Part shown: piece after piece, positions 18,548-28,470 of the stretch
Numbering within the stretch: the stretch's first letter is position 1
Layout of the letters: every line of letters starts with the position of its first letter
NCBI GenBank assembly: GCA_031288615.1
Contig: JAITRC010000007.1
Span: forward strand, 10,529-74,528
Source: Tannerellaceae bacterium
GTDB taxonomy: Bacteria > Bacteroidota > Bacteroidia > Bacteroidales > Tannerellaceae
Direction: 5' to 3'
DNA: 64,000 bases
Notes under the pieces: model-generated
Database searches by the model: none
What the model was told of the DNA's origin: nothing
Seen by the model: only the letters and a program-made list of their open reading frames with translations
Made by a program: the position numbers and the translations under genes

Positions 18548-19828
18548 ATGGTAATGGGGCGTTATGTAGACCGTTATTTTTACATCCTCTTTATTGTTGC
18601 TCTGGTTGGGGGTGTATTGCTGTCTTGGTTTGATGTGCTGGGTAGCGTGGATGAACTTTGTTTGGGGGCACTTCTCATTTTGTTCTTCGTCCGCTTGTCC
18701 CAAACAAATGACTGGGCGATAAACAAAGGGTTCCTCGTCGTTTTTGGGATTTTTATTTACTATCTGGGTTACTCCTTATATATAGGCAGTAATTCCATAC
18801 GTGCTATTCTCACCGATCTCCTCTTACAAATTAAGCCGTACGTCGCCTTTTTCTGTGCCTATCAGCTTCGTCCTGTTTTTAATAAGAAGCAACGTGTGTT
18901 GCTTAAACAGTTTTGCTTAGTGTGTTGGGTGATACTTATTCCTTTCTCAGTAATGGGGTTGATGGATGAGATGTATCTGGGGCGTGCGGCAGGGCATCCT
19001 GCCATTCTGGGCGCTTCGGCAACGGCAATTGCCCTTGTGTACCTCTACACACGTGAAGACTATTCTCGGCGATCCTTACTTGTCTTTATAGGCTTATTAG
19101 CCTTGGGCATCGGGTCAACCCGTTCGAAGTTTTACGGCTTCTTCATCTTTGCGTCTTTTCTCGCTTTCTTTTTGCAGGACACAAGCCGCTTCCGCCTGAG
19201 TATAAAGAACATATTACTCCTTCTGACGGTTGGAGCTGTGATGGCGGTTGCAGCAAGAGAGAAGATATTTATTTACTTCATACAAGGAGCGTCCGAAGAA
19301 GTGGAAAAGGAAAACATCGCCCGTTTTGCACTTTATGCCACATCCGGTGAGATATTTAGGGACTATATGCCTTTCGGAAGCGGTCTAGCCAGTTTCGCTA
19401 CTTATGCTTCGGGAGAATACTATTCTCCGATTTATGCCAAGTATGGGATTGACGGGGTTTGGGGACTGACTAAGAGCGAACATGCCTTCATTACAGATAC
19501 CTATTATCCCTCGCTGGCACAATTTGGTCTCGTCGGCGTTGGCTTGTTCCTCTCCTTCTGGGCATATCTGTTTCGGAAAGCCTTTCTCTATGCGAGAAGC
19601 TCGAAAGACTGCCGCCCTCTGCTGATCGCTACTTCTATTATCGGTTATTTTGCTGTTGAGAACGTGGCGGAGGCCACCCTGACGAGTAGTCGTGGCTTCT
19701 TCTTTATGATGCTCCTTGGATTGGTCTTTGCAAAGATGGCGTCAACAACGGAGACGGCGCTTCGATTGCCAAAGAGTGAAAATGTGGTAGAGGAAAACAA
19801 AGTTAAAAATGAGGTAACGCTTCCATAA
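18548..19828 (+). CDS. O-antigen polymerase/ligase-like membrane protein
   Basis: A 426-residue protein with ten or more hydrophobic helices and a large loop near residues 235-320 containing GSGLASFATYASGEYYS. This is the layout of Wzy/WaaL family polysaccharide polymerases and ligases, though no single diagnostic motif is certain. It starts 6 nt after the upstream surface protein gene. Its last 87 nt overlap the 3' end of the convergent WecG-like gene. The neighbouring glycosyltransferases support a role in surface polysaccharide. Confidence 0.7.
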   Translation: MVMGRYVDRYFYILFIVALVGGVLLSWFDVLGSVDELCLGALLILFFVRLSQTNDWAINKGFLVVFGIFIYYLGYSLYIGSNSIRAILTDLLLQIKPYVAFFCAYQLRPVFNKKQRVLLKQFCLVCWVILIPFSVMGLMDEMYLGRAAGHPAILGASATAIALVYLYTREDYSRRSLLVFIGLLALGIGSTRSKFYGFFIFASFLAFFLQDTSRFRLSIKNILLLLTVGAVMAVAAREKIFIYFIQGASEEVEKENIARFALYATSGEIFRDYMPFGSGLASFATYASGEYYSPIYAKYGIDGVWGLTKSEHAFITDTYYPSLAQFGLVGVGLFLSFWAYLFRKAFLYARSSKDCRPLLIATSIIGYFAVENVAEATLTSSRGFFFMMLLGLVFAKMASTTETALRLPKSENVVEENKVKNEVTLP

Positions 19829-20482
19829 ACGGCGAGGGTTCTTGAGCAATCGTCCAAACCACTCCAATCCAAGTTGTTGCATTCGGGGAGACGGACGTTT
19901 CTGGGTGCCGGCATAAAAATCGAACACAGCACCGACGGTGCAGATTACATTCGTGTGCAGACGTTGCTTATTTGCATGCACCCAAAGCTCCTGCTTGGGG
20001 GCAGTCATTCCGATAAACAGTACGTCGGGGGCGAAACTATTCACGGCCTCGCACATAAGGTCATTTTCTTCTTCGGTGAAAGTGTGCTTAAAAGGTGGGC
20101 TATACGATGACATGCGGACGGCAGGATATTCGGCACGTATCCGTTCTTTTATTTTCGCAAGTGCCTTTTCCGATGCACCGAGATAAAAGCAGCTACCACC
20201 GGATGCCTGTAAAAGCCCTAACAGCAAACGATGAATGTCAGCGCCGGCCATCTTCTTGATACGTTGCCCCGTCAGAAGACGTGCGGCAAAGACAATGCTG
20301 ACGCCGTCGGGCAGCAATACATCACTTTCCAGAAGTGCTTGCTTGAAAACTTGTAATCGTTCGGCTATCGTCCAAGAGTAGGCATTGATGGTTTGAATCA
20401 CCAGATGGCGTGCCGGAAGCTTGTCCATACAAAAGCCCGACGTGATAGTAAAGTCGCCTATCTTCAATACCTTCCCGCTCAT
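19742..20482 (-). CDS. WecG/TagA/CpsF family glycosyltransferase
   Basis: A 246-residue GT26-type enzyme that adds a sugar such as N-acetylmannosamine (or its uronic acid) to a lipid-linked intermediate. Signatures: VIQTINAYSW near the N terminus, LLPDGVSIVFAARLLTG with the catalytic-region aspartate, GGSCFYLGASEKAL, FIGMTAPKQELW, and VGAVFDFYAGTQKRPSPRMQQLGLEWFGR in two adjoining blocks. The ATG at 20482 overlaps the upstream gene's stop (ATGA) and was preferred over a GTG three codons upstream. Third gene of an acetyltransferase-GT4-WecG operon. The C-terminal 28 codons overlap a convergent gene. Confidence 0.9.
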   Translation of the reverse strand: MSGKVLKIGDFTITSGFCMDKLPARHLVIQTINAYSWTIAERLQVFKQALLESDVLLPDGVSIVFAARLLTGQRIKKMAGADIHRLLLGLLQASGGSCFYLGASEKALAKIKERIRAEYPAVRMSSYSPPFKHTFTEEENDLMCEAVNSFAPDVLFIGMTAPKQELWVHANKQRLHTNVICTVGAVFDFYAGTQKRPSPRMQQLGLEWFGRLLKNPRRLWKRYLIFNFVFLYHIFTLWQSKRRLRC

Positions 20483-21546
20483 TGCTTCCACAGGGATTCA
20501 TAGACCGATGCCAAACGGCTACTAATGTGCGGCAATCCGAAAACATTTATCGCCAGTTCATACCCTGCCTCACCCAAGCGTTTCCGTAGATCGGCATCCG
20601 ATATAAGGCGTCCTAATTGCTGTGCAATACCGTCTATATCACCGATTTCAACCAATAGTGCTGTTTCTTCATCCCGAACCACATCCGACAATCCCCCTAC
20701 CGGTGTACAGACAACAGGTAAACCGTATGCCCATGCCTCTACCACCGCCATTGGAAAACCTTCCGAATAACTTGGCAGGCAGACAATGGCCGCCTGCCTG
20801 AACAGCACTTCCTTTTCTTGTTTGTCTACCCACCCACGAAACTCCACTCTCTCGGTTAAGCCTAATGACTTTGACAGCTGTGTCCCCTCTACCAGACTCC
20901 CCGAGCCGCCAAAAACAAGCCGCCAATCAGGGTAAGTATCGGCGATGTGTCGGAAAGCGTGCAACAGATCGAACCACCTTTTTCGAGGGATAAGAGACCC
21001 CATGAAGAGGATATACTTCTGCTCTTCGGCAAATAGTCGCGGCATTACGACACAAGCGGGGTTATAGATCACTTCTACTATATCCGCGTTTACATGATTC
21101 ATTTCCGTCAGATATTTTTCCCACGCTTCGGAAAGCACGAGTATGCGGTGCGAAGAACGGAAAAAGGACGCGTAAAGCCATCCGGCAAACCGACTATTTT
21201 GAATATGTGTTTCGGGAATATCGCAGTGTATATGAGTGATGATTTTTTTTCCGAACAACTTGGCAGGGAAAAGGAAGAAAAGCTTCCGAAAGGCCGAAAC
21301 CGGTGAAGAAATGTGAATGTGCACCACACGGTGGAAAGGAAGAAGTAATCCGTAACGGAAAAGCCCGAAAAAGAAATAGGCGATTTTCAGCAGGGGGTTG
21401 CGATCTATATGGGTCTCTACCCAGATGAGACGGTATTTACGCAAGGCCTCCGCTTGGTCGTAAGCTTTCAGTACGGCAGTTATTCCTCCTCGTGTCCGGC
21501 GAGAGGTGGCGACTATTATTATGCCTTTTTGCTTTTTGCACTCCAT
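20479..21546 (-). CDS. glycosyltransferase family 4
   Basis: A 355-residue GT-B fold enzyme. The N-terminal domain has TSRRTRGGITAVLKAY. The C-terminal nucleotide-sugar domain has ILFMGSLIPRKRWFDLLHAF, LVFGGSGSL, and the EX7E-type block PSYSEGFPMAVVEAWAYGLP with both acidic residues. The start MECKKQKG lies two nt after the upstream acetyltransferase's stop and was preferred over several longer starts that would overlap it. Probably transfers a hexose to a growing surface polysaccharide; the sugar is not determinable. Confidence 0.88.
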   Translation of the reverse strand: MECKKQKGIIIVATSRRTRGGITAVLKAYDQAEALRKYRLIWVETHIDRNPLLKIAYFFFGLFRYGLLLPFHRVVHIHISSPVSAFRKLFFLFPAKLFGKKIITHIHCDIPETHIQNSRFAGWLYASFFRSSHRILVLSEAWEKYLTEMNHVNADIVEVIYNPACVVMPRLFAEEQKYILFMGSLIPRKRWFDLLHAFRHIADTYPDWRLVFGGSGSLVEGTQLSKSLGLTERVEFRGWVDKQEKEVLFRQAAIVCLPSYSEGFPMAVVEAWAYGLPVVCTPVGGLSDVVRDEETALLVEIGDIDGIAQQLGRLISDADLRKRLGEAGYELAINVFGLPHISSRLASVYESLWKQ

Positions 21547-21547
21547 C

Positions 21548-22129
21548 TCAACTTGGGCATGAAGAAAGTCGATCCCCTTCCCCGTATAATATCGTTTCAT
21601 GCTGTGTGATTTCTTCAGGGGAGAATCGATAAGATAGTTGCCGTGCCGGCACACCTCCTACGATAGAGTACGGCTCTACATCTCTCGTCACCACCGCCCC
21701 TGCGGCCACCACTGCTCCTCTCCTCACACGGACACCTTTCAAGATAGTTACATTCGCCCCCACCCATACGTCATCTTCTATTATTACGTCCTTGTCGTCA
21801 TCTTCTTTTTTGTCATGCACGTCGTAAATGAACCTCCCGACATCACTTATCCGGTGGTTTCCTCCGATTATCGTTACTCCCGGCCCAAACAAGACTTTAT
21901 TACCTATCGTTATCCGGCTTTCCGTCGCCATGAAAAATGCACGTGGCCCGATGTATACATGATTACCAATGGCAAGCGTCCGGTAAGTAAAGTCGGAAGT
22001 TAGCACAGAAAAACGTACATCCTTGCCGCAGGAGCGCATAAGGCGCTTACAGAGAAAAGCTAACCCCCTGTTCAGACTACCTCGCACAAGCCAATAAAAC
22101 AGACGGAACACTTCCGTGATTAACTTCAT
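21548..22129 (-). CDS. hexapeptide-repeat acyltransferase
   Basis: A 193-residue left-handed beta-helix acyltransferase of the sugar O-acetyltransferase (CysE/LacA/NodL) type. Imperfect [LIV]-G-x4 hexapeptides run from about residue 50 ([22 protein letters not shown]), with an internal loop carrying the putative catalytic His in GGNHRISD, and a second coil [17 protein letters not shown] ... [16 protein letters not shown]. The C-terminal IVGGVPAR is typical. First gene of the polysaccharide operon. Confidence 0.88.
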   Translation of the reverse strand: MKLITEVFRLFYWLVRGSLNRGLAFLCKRLMRSCGKDVRFSVLTSDFTYRTLAIGNHVYIGPRAFFMATESRITIGNKVLFGPGVTIIGGNHRISDVGRFIYDVHDKKEDDDKDVIIEDDVWVGANVTILKGVRVRRGAVVAAGAVVTRDVEPYSIVGGVPARQLSYRFSPEEITQHETILYGEGDRLSSCPS

Positions 22130-22227
22130 TTGTGGTTACTTTGCATCAATAACGCTTACACCCTATGTTTATTGCCGTTTACTTGAAGGCAGGGAACCTT
22201 GACGGTGGGAGGGAACGTTATTTATTC

Positions 22228-22235
22228 TACCTTTG
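22228..22235 (+). promoter_or_regulatory. -7 element of queA
   Basis: TACCTTTG, 27 nt before the ATG at 22263. It rules against the upstream start at 22233, which would begin inside the element. Confidence 0.6.
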
Positions 22236-22262
22236 CGGCACTTATACAGGAACAGAACTTTT

Positions 22263-23309
22263 ATGAGGCTTTCCAAGTTCGGATTCGAGTTGCCACTGGA
22301 TTTACTCGCGCAGCATCCCTTAGAGCGTCGGGATGAGTCGCGTCTTTTAGTCCTGCACCGGAAAACGGGAGAGGTGGAGCATCGTGTATTTAAAGATATC
22401 CTATACTATTTTGAGGAAGGTGATGTTCTTGTTTTAAACAATACACGTGTGTTTCCTGCCCGTTTGTACGGAAAAAAAGAGAAAACAGGAGCGCGTATTG
22501 AAGTCTTTCTGCTTCGCGAACTTGATCCGGAAGTTTCACTTTGGGATGTATTGGTTGATCCTGCCCGAAAGATACGGATAGGCAATAAACTTTATTTTGG
22601 GGATGATTCTGTAGTAGCAGAAGTGATTGATAATACGACGTCGCGGGGGAGAACTATCCGTTTCCTTCATGATAAACCTCATGAATCTTTCAAAGATAAA
22701 TTGTACACTTTAGGTGAGACTCCATTGCCAAAATATATACGGCGCGCAATAACGCCTGAAGACATTGAGCGTTATCAAACAATTTATGCTTCGGAAGAAG
22801 GGGCTGTTGTTGCTCCGGCGGCAGGCTTGCACTTTAGTCGCGAGTTGATGATGCGGCTTCGGATCCAAGATTGTCAATTTGCATACTTGACTTCCCATAC
22901 GGGGCTGGGAAATTTCCATGAAATTGATGTGGAAGACCTCACCAAGCACAAGACTTACTCCGAGCAGATGGCCATTAATAAGGAGGTGGTAGATATTGTC
23001 AACGAGGGGATAGATAAAAGAAAGCGTATCTGTGCGGTGGGCGTTTGTGCGATGCGCGCTTTGGAAACCGCACAAAGTACGGACGGGCATTTGAAAGAAT
23101 TTGAAGGATGGACAAATAGATTCATTTTTCCACCATACACTTTTGGCATTGCGAATGCGTTCATTACGAACTTCCACCTCCCTTATTCCACGATGCTCAT
23201 GATGGCAGCCGCTTTCGGTGGACTGGAAAAAATGATGGCTACATACAAGATCGCTATTGAAGAAAAATACCGCTTTGGGGCTTATGGAGACGCTATGCTC
23301 ATCTTATAA
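22263..23309 (+). CDS. queA: S-adenosylmethionine:tRNA ribosyltransferase-isomerase
   Basis: A 348-residue QueA, which transfers the ribosyl part of SAM to preQ1 in tRNA to make epoxyqueuosine. Family blocks: the N-terminal [22 protein letters not shown] region, [58 protein letters not shown] and the C-terminal [15 protein letters not shown]. The start follows the -7 element. DUF2723 follows 22 nt downstream. Confidence 0.95.
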   Translation: MRLSKFGFELPLDLLAQHPLERRDESRLLVLHRKTGEVEHRVFKDILYYFEEGDVLVLNNTRVFPARLYGKKEKTGARIEVFLLRELDPEVSLWDVLVDPARKIRIGNKLYFGDDSVVAEVIDNTTSRGRTIRFLHDKPHESFKDKLYTLGETPLPKYIRRAITPEDIERYQTIYASEEGAVVAPAAGLHFSRELMMRLRIQDCQFAYLTSHTGLGNFHEIDVEDLTKHKTYSEQMAINKEVVDIVNEGIDKRKRICAVGVCAMRALETAQSTDGHLKEFEGWTNRFIFPPYTFGIANAFITNFHLPYSTMLMMAAAFGGLEKMMATYKIAIEEKYRFGAYGDAMLIL

Positions 23310-23331
23310 TGACGACTGAGGATAATTTGGT

Positions 23332-26300
23332 ATGAAAGAAATCTTGTGCCCGCAAGGGGTTAAGTGCTATCCGATTGTAAACAATGTATTAGGGTGGTTG
23401 ATCTTTGCCGTAGCGCTAACCACCTATTTGTTGACGATGGAGCCGACCGCAAGTTTTTGGGACTGTGGGGAGTTCATATCCTCTGCTTACAAACTTGAAG
23501 TGGGACATCCTCCTGGTGCACCTTTCTTTATGTTGACGGCCAATCTTTTCACGCGTTTTGCTTCTGATCCGTCTCAAGTCGCAGTGGCGGTGAACGCGAT
23601 GTCGGCTCTTTCAAGTGCACTGACTATTCTTTTCCTCTTTTGGAGTATTACTCGGTTACTGCGCCGCATGATTGTAGTGGAAGAAGAAGGGATGAGTCTC
23701 TCACAGATGGTAACAATCATGGGTGCAGGCCTTATCGGAGCCTTGGTCTATACATTCAGCGATACGTTCTGGTTCAGTGCTGTGGAGGGTGAAGTCTACG
23801 CGTATTCCTCGCTTTTCACTGCAGTGGTTTTTTGGCTTATTCTGAAATGGGAAGAAGTGGCCGATGCCCCTCAGGCTGACCGCTGGCTTGTCTTCATAGC
23901 TTATTTGATGGGGTTGAGTGTCGGAGTGCACTTACTCAATTTACTGTGTATTCCTGCCATTGTGTTGGTGTACTATTACCGTAAAAGTTCCAATCCCACA
24001 GCAAAAGGTATGTTGGTTGCTGTAGCCGGCTCTTTTGTGATGGTAGCGCTGATGATGTACGGCGTTGTGCAAGGGTTGGTTGAGGTGTGTGGATGGTTCG
24101 AACTCCTCTTTGTGAATGTGATAGGGATGCCTTATAACTCAGGTGTTTTTGCTTACGTATTTATACTTGGTGTTACATTGGTTTGGGCTATTTGGGAAAC
24201 GATGCGAGAGGAAGTGAGTTTTGTACGTTCCCGTATTTCCTTCATCTGTTCCGTTACATTGCTTGGCATTCCTTTCATGGGCGATGGTATTCTGTTCGGT
24301 ATACTTTTTATTATAGGGCTTACTGTTTTCTTGTTCAGGGCTAAAAGCGTTGCCGTCAGAGTGCTTAACACAATCGTGGTCTCTTTGACGGTGATCTTCA
24401 TCGGGTACGCTTCTTATGCGCTTATTCTCATACGGGCTACAGCCGATACACCGATGAACCAGAATGCCCCGAAAGATATTTTCACCCTGCGTACTTACCT
24501 TGCTAGGGAACAGTATGGGACAGCTCCTCTATTGTATGGGCGTACTTATGCATCGGAAGTGAAACGGGAAAATCAAGATGGTGCATGTGTCGCCGTTGTG
24601 GATGAAGGCGCCCCGACATGGAGTCGTATTGTCAAAAAAGGGAATGAAAGAGACCGTTATTATATTTCCAACCGTAGCAGTGAAGTCCAATATATGGACG
24701 AACTGATGACTTTTTTCCCTCGTATGTATAGCCCCGAGGGGCGACACGTTTCTGCCTACAAAATATGGGCAGATGTAAAAGGAGAACCCATCCGTGTCAA
24801 TCGTTGCGGAAATGTGGCGACAGTAATGAAGCCGACCTTTGTTGAAAATCTTCGCTTCTTCTTCGCGTATCAACTGAATTTTATGTACTTTCGCTACTTC
24901 ATGTGGAACTTTTCAGGAAGACAAAACGATATTCAGGGACACGGTGAAGTAATGAATGGAAATTGGATCACCGGTATTCGCTTCATTGATGAGGCTCTCG
25001 TCGGACCACAGGATAATATGCCGACGGATATTAGCGACAATAAAGCGCATAATACATACTTTCTTTTGCCGCTCTTGTTGGGGATAATGGGTATCCTTTA
25101 CCAGCTTTATGCAGGCAAACGGGGTGTCCAACGTTTCTGGATAACCTTCTTTCTTTTCTTTATGACCGGTATCGCTATTGTGCTTTACCTCAATCAGACG
25201 CCTTTTCAGCCTAGGGAGCGGGATTACGCTTATGCGGCGTCCTTCTATGCATTTTGCATCTGGATAGGTTTTGGAGTTGTTGCTTTGGCGGAGCTGTTCA
25301 AACGTTACCTTAAGGTGCCCGGACTTGTGGCGGCTGTGATTGCGACGCTTATTGCACTTCCTGTACCGGCAAGGATGGCATCGCAAAATTGGGATGACCA
25401 TGATCGTTCCCTTCGCTACTTTGCTCGTGACTTCGGTGCGAATTATTTGGAATCCTGCGAACCGAACGCTGTGCTTTTTACGAACGGTGACAATGACACC
25501 TTCCCCCTCTGGTACGTACAGGAAGTGGAAGGTATTCGAACCGATGTGCGTGTCTGCAACACTTCCTATCTGCAAACAGACTGGTATATCACTCAAATGA
25601 AAAAGGACGCCTACGACTCTAAGGCGTTGCCGATTTCGTGGGAACTTGAGAATTATATTCAGGGAACAAGGGATTTTGCGTATGTGATTCCCCGATTGAA
25701 TCAACCGCTTGACTTGCAGGCGGCCCTGAACTTTGTTAAGAGTGATGACCCGAAAAATAAGCGTGTTCCGGAATACCGTCAAGCGCTTGACTACATCCCG
25801 ACAAAGACACTTACGTATCGAGTGGATACCGCCGCAGCTTTTGCTGCCGGTGTCATTACCGAAAGCGACATGCCTTTTGTGGGGGCTGAAATGATCATTG
25901 ATCTGGAGGGGAAAGACATTCTTGGTAAACAGGAATTGGCTATCCTTGACATGCTGCAGACCAATAACTGGAAACGCCCCATTTACTATGCGATAACGGT
26001 TTCATCCGATCAATATGTTCGCCTTGATCCCTATTTCCGCCAAACAGGGTTGGCTTATCTTATTACGCCGATGAGGGTGAATAATACCGTAAAGTCAATA
26101 GACTCGGAGCGAATGTTTGATAACTTGATGAACAAGTTCCGTTGGGGAGGATTGGATACGAGAGGAGTTTACATCGACGAGAACGTTATGCGTATGGCAA
26201 AAAGTTATCGGTCGGCGCTTTTTGGTCGACTTGCCAATATTCTTGCTTATGAAGGGAACAATGCACAGGCACTCCAGGTGTTAGATAAGGGGATGGAAGT

Positions 26301-26595
26301 GATACCTCCGTATAATGTCCCTTTGGACGAAAGCGCGCTTTCTTTTGCCGAGCTTTACTATCAACTCGGACAGGATGCAAAGGCCGAAAAAATACACGAA
26401 GCGATTATTCGTAACGCGTTCCGTAACTTGGATTGGTTCAATCGATTGAGGCCTGTACACCGAGCTTCTGTCTTTGAAGAAATGAAAAGAAATCTTGCCA
26501 TTGCGCAAGAGGTTTTAAGAATCGGGGGATATTACAATCCCGATTTCGTGACCAAACATAAAGCAACATTTAATAGTTATAATACCTTTCAGTAA
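23332..26595 (+). CDS. DUF2723-family membrane protein
   Basis: A 1087-residue protein with many membrane helices in residues 15-400 and 540-690. The N-terminal block MEPTASFWDCGEFISSAYKL, followed by VGHPPGAPFF, is the DUF2723 signature; the acidic DCGE between the first helices resembles GT-C glycosyltransferases, so a lipid-linked sugar transfer role at the membrane has been suggested for the family. The C-terminal 300 residues are soluble, probably periplasmic, with TPR-like helices near residues 960-1030. Co-directional with queA and the M24 peptidase. Confidence 0.85.
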   Translation: MKEILCPQGVKCYPIVNNVLGWLIFAVALTTYLLTMEPTASFWDCGEFISSAYKLEVGHPPGAPFFMLTANLFTRFASDPSQVAVAVNAMSALSSALTILFLFWSITRLLRRMIVVEEEGMSLSQMVTIMGAGLIGALVYTFSDTFWFSAVEGEVYAYSSLFTAVVFWLILKWEEVADAPQADRWLVFIAYLMGLSVGVHLLNLLCIPAIVLVYYYRKSSNPTAKGMLVAVAGSFVMVALMMYGVVQGLVEVCGWFELLFVNVIGMPYNSGVFAYVFILGVTLVWAIWETMREEVSFVRSRISFICSVTLLGIPFMGDGILFGILFIIGLTVFLFRAKSVAVRVLNTIVVSLTVIFIGYASYALILIRATADTPMNQNAPKDIFTLRTYLAREQYGTAPLLYGRTYASEVKRENQDGACVAVVDEGAPTWSRIVKKGNERDRYYISNRSSEVQYMDELMTFFPRMYSPEGRHVSAYKIWADVKGEPIRVNRCGNVATVMKPTFVENLRFFFAYQLNFMYFRYFMWNFSGRQNDIQGHGEVMNGNWITGIRFIDEALVGPQDNMPTDISDNKAHNTYFLLPLLLGIMGILYQLYAGKRGVQRFWITFFLFFMTGIAIVLYLNQTPFQPRERDYAYAASFYAFCIWIGFGVVALAELFKRYLKVPGLVAAVIATLIALPVPARMASQNWDDHDRSLRYFARDFGANYLESCEPNAVLFTNGDNDTFPLWYVQEVEGIRTDVRVCNTSYLQTDWYITQMKKDAYDSKALPISWELENYIQGTRDFAYVIPRLNQPLDLQAALNFVKSDDPKNKRVPEYRQALDYIPTKTLTYRVDTAAAFAAGVITESDMPFVGAEMIIDLEGKDILGKQELAILDMLQTNNWKRPIYYAITVSSDQYVRLDPYFRQTGLAYLITPMRVNNTVKSIDSERMFDNLMNKFRWGGLDTRGVYIDENVMRMAKSYRSALFGRLANILAYEGNNAQALQVLDKGMEVIPPYNVPLDESALSFAELYYQLGQDAKAEKIHEAIIRNAFRNLDWFNRLRPVHRASVFEEMKRNLAIAQEVLRIGGYYNPDFVTKHKATFNSYNTFQ

Positions 26596-26622
26596 TACTC
26601 ATCCTTAACACAGATTTTTCAA

Positions 26623-28470
26623 ATGACAACAACAACCGATCGCCTTTTTTCCCTCAGGGAAGCTATGCAAAGGCACCAACTGGATGCTTACATCCTGACC
26701 GACTCAGATCCGCATCTGAGTGAATACACCGCTGAACGGTGGAAAGCGCGTACTTGGTTCTCCGGCTTCACAGGGTCGGCAGGAACTCTCGTCGTGACTG
26801 CGGAGAAGGCTTCCCTTTGGGTAGACTCCCGTTATTTCCTTCAAGCCGAGATGGAGCTTTCGGATGTAGACATTGAGATTCAAAAGGTGGGAATACCCAA
26901 CTCACTGTCTATTGCCGACTTTCTTCGTACTGAGCTTGTTGAAGGGCAGACGGTAGGTGTTTGTGGACAGACCTACAGCGCTACTCTTGCCCGCTCCCTC
27001 AAGAAAAACCTATCTAAATCGGGTATTCATTTTGATACATCTTTTGATTTGGAAGAGGAGATTTGGGAAGATCGTCCTTTTGTACCGGACAGCTTTTGTT
27101 TTCTCCACGACGAAATATATAGCGGAAAATCGGTCTCCGATAAACTCTATGAGATACGTACTCAACTTGATGAAGATGAGGCGGATGCGGTTGTCTTGAC
27201 GGCGCTGGATGATGTGGCTTGGACGTTCAATATACGCGGGAATGATGTGGAGTACAATCCTGTTGTCATCGCCTACGGATTTGTTTCGAAACAAGAAAGT
27301 ATACTCTTCATAGACTCGAAGAAAGTACCGGAAGAGGTCATTGAATACCTGCAAGAATCAGGTGTCTCTTTTCTGGACTATGACGTCTTCCTGTCCTTCC
27401 TTTCTCAATTGCCTGACGGCATGAGTGTATCTATTGACCCGAATAAGGCGAGCATTGCTTTATTCGATGTTATTCCCGAAAGCTGTTCGTTAGTAGAAGG
27501 GTTTACTTCCGTCACCCACCTTAAGAGCATTAAAAATGACGTGGAAATAGACGGAATTCGGAATGCGGCGATCAGGGACGGCGTTGCCCTTACTAAATTT
27601 CACATGTGGCTGGAGCACTCACTACGTGACGAAGAGCACGTGACGGAACTCAGTGCCGCTGCCAAGCTCTCCGAGCTGCGCGCCGAGCAAGAGTTGTATC
27701 TCATGGACAGTTTCCATACCATTTGCGCCTATGCCGACCATGGTGCTATCGTTCACTATTCGGCTACGCCTGAATCCGATGCGGTTATTTACCCCGACGG
27801 GTTACTTTTGATTGACTCCGGAGGTCAGTATCTTGATGGTACCACCGACATTACCCGTACCGTTGCCTTAGGGATTCCTACCGACCAGATGAAAGAAGAC
27901 TTTACTTGTGTGCTCAAAGCAATGATAAGTCTTTCCAAGTGTAAGTTTCCTGAGGGGACTTATGGTGGACAGCTGGACGTTGTTGCCCGCAAACATCTCT
28001 GGGATGCAGGGCTTAATTACTTGCATGGAACATCACACGGAATAGGGCACTGCCTCAATGTACACGAAGGGCCACAGAGTATCCGTTTGGCAGATACCAA
28101 TACCACTCCTTTGAAAATTGGAATGGTGCTCAGTAATGAGCCGGGACTATATCGTACGGGTGAGTATGGCATACGCATTGAGAACATGATGCTTGTCAGG
28201 GATAGCTATGTCTCCGACAATTTCGGCGCGTTCCTGCACTTTGATCCGTTGACGCTTTTCTATATTGACGAACGTTTGTTGCTTGTTCCCAAGCTCTCCA
28301 TCAGCGAAATAAATTGGCTGTATCGCTACCAGCAACGTGTCTTTGGACGCCTGCGTCCTTTCCTCAATGATGAGGAAGGTTTATGGTTAAGGCGCAAGAC
28401 GTCATGCTCTTTCATGCGCCACCTCCCTGCACCCAGGCGTCATACTTCTTCCGTTAATTCCCGTAGATAG
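26623..28470 (+). CDS. M24 family Xaa-Pro aminopeptidase
   Basis: A 615-residue aminopeptidase P-like enzyme with two creatinase-like N-terminal domains (residues 1-300) and a C-terminal pita-bread domain. The five metal ligands are visible: Asp in LIDSGGQY, Asp in GTTDITRT, His in GTSHGIGH, Glu in SNEPGLY and Glu in RIENMML. It removes N-terminal residues before proline. Oddity: homologues usually end shortly after the WL-RRKT stretch, whereas here the frame runs on for about 20 basic residues over the 3' end of ispH (31-nt overlap), suggesting that the original stop was lost. Confidence 0.92.
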   Translation: MTTTTDRLFSLREAMQRHQLDAYILTDSDPHLSEYTAERWKARTWFSGFTGSAGTLVVTAEKASLWVDSRYFLQAEMELSDVDIEIQKVGIPNSLSIADFLRTELVEGQTVGVCGQTYSATLARSLKKNLSKSGIHFDTSFDLEEEIWEDRPFVPDSFCFLHDEIYSGKSVSDKLYEIRTQLDEDEADAVVLTALDDVAWTFNIRGNDVEYNPVVIAYGFVSKQESILFIDSKKVPEEVIEYLQESGVSFLDYDVFLSFLSQLPDGMSVSIDPNKASIALFDVIPESCSLVEGFTSVTHLKSIKNDVEIDGIRNAAIRDGVALTKFHMWLEHSLRDEEHVTELSAAAKLSELRAEQELYLMDSFHTICAYADHGAIVHYSATPESDAVIYPDGLLLIDSGGQYLDGTTDITRTVALGIPTDQMKEDFTCVLKAMISLSKCKFPEGTYGGQLDVVARKHLWDAGLNYLHGTSHGIGHCLNVHEGPQSIRLADTNTTPLKIGMVLSNEPGLYRTGEYGIRIENMMLVRDSYVSDNFGAFLHFDPLTLFYIDERLLLVPKLSISEINWLYRYQQRVFGRLRPFLNDEEGLWLRRKTSCSFMRHLPAPRRHTSSVNSRR

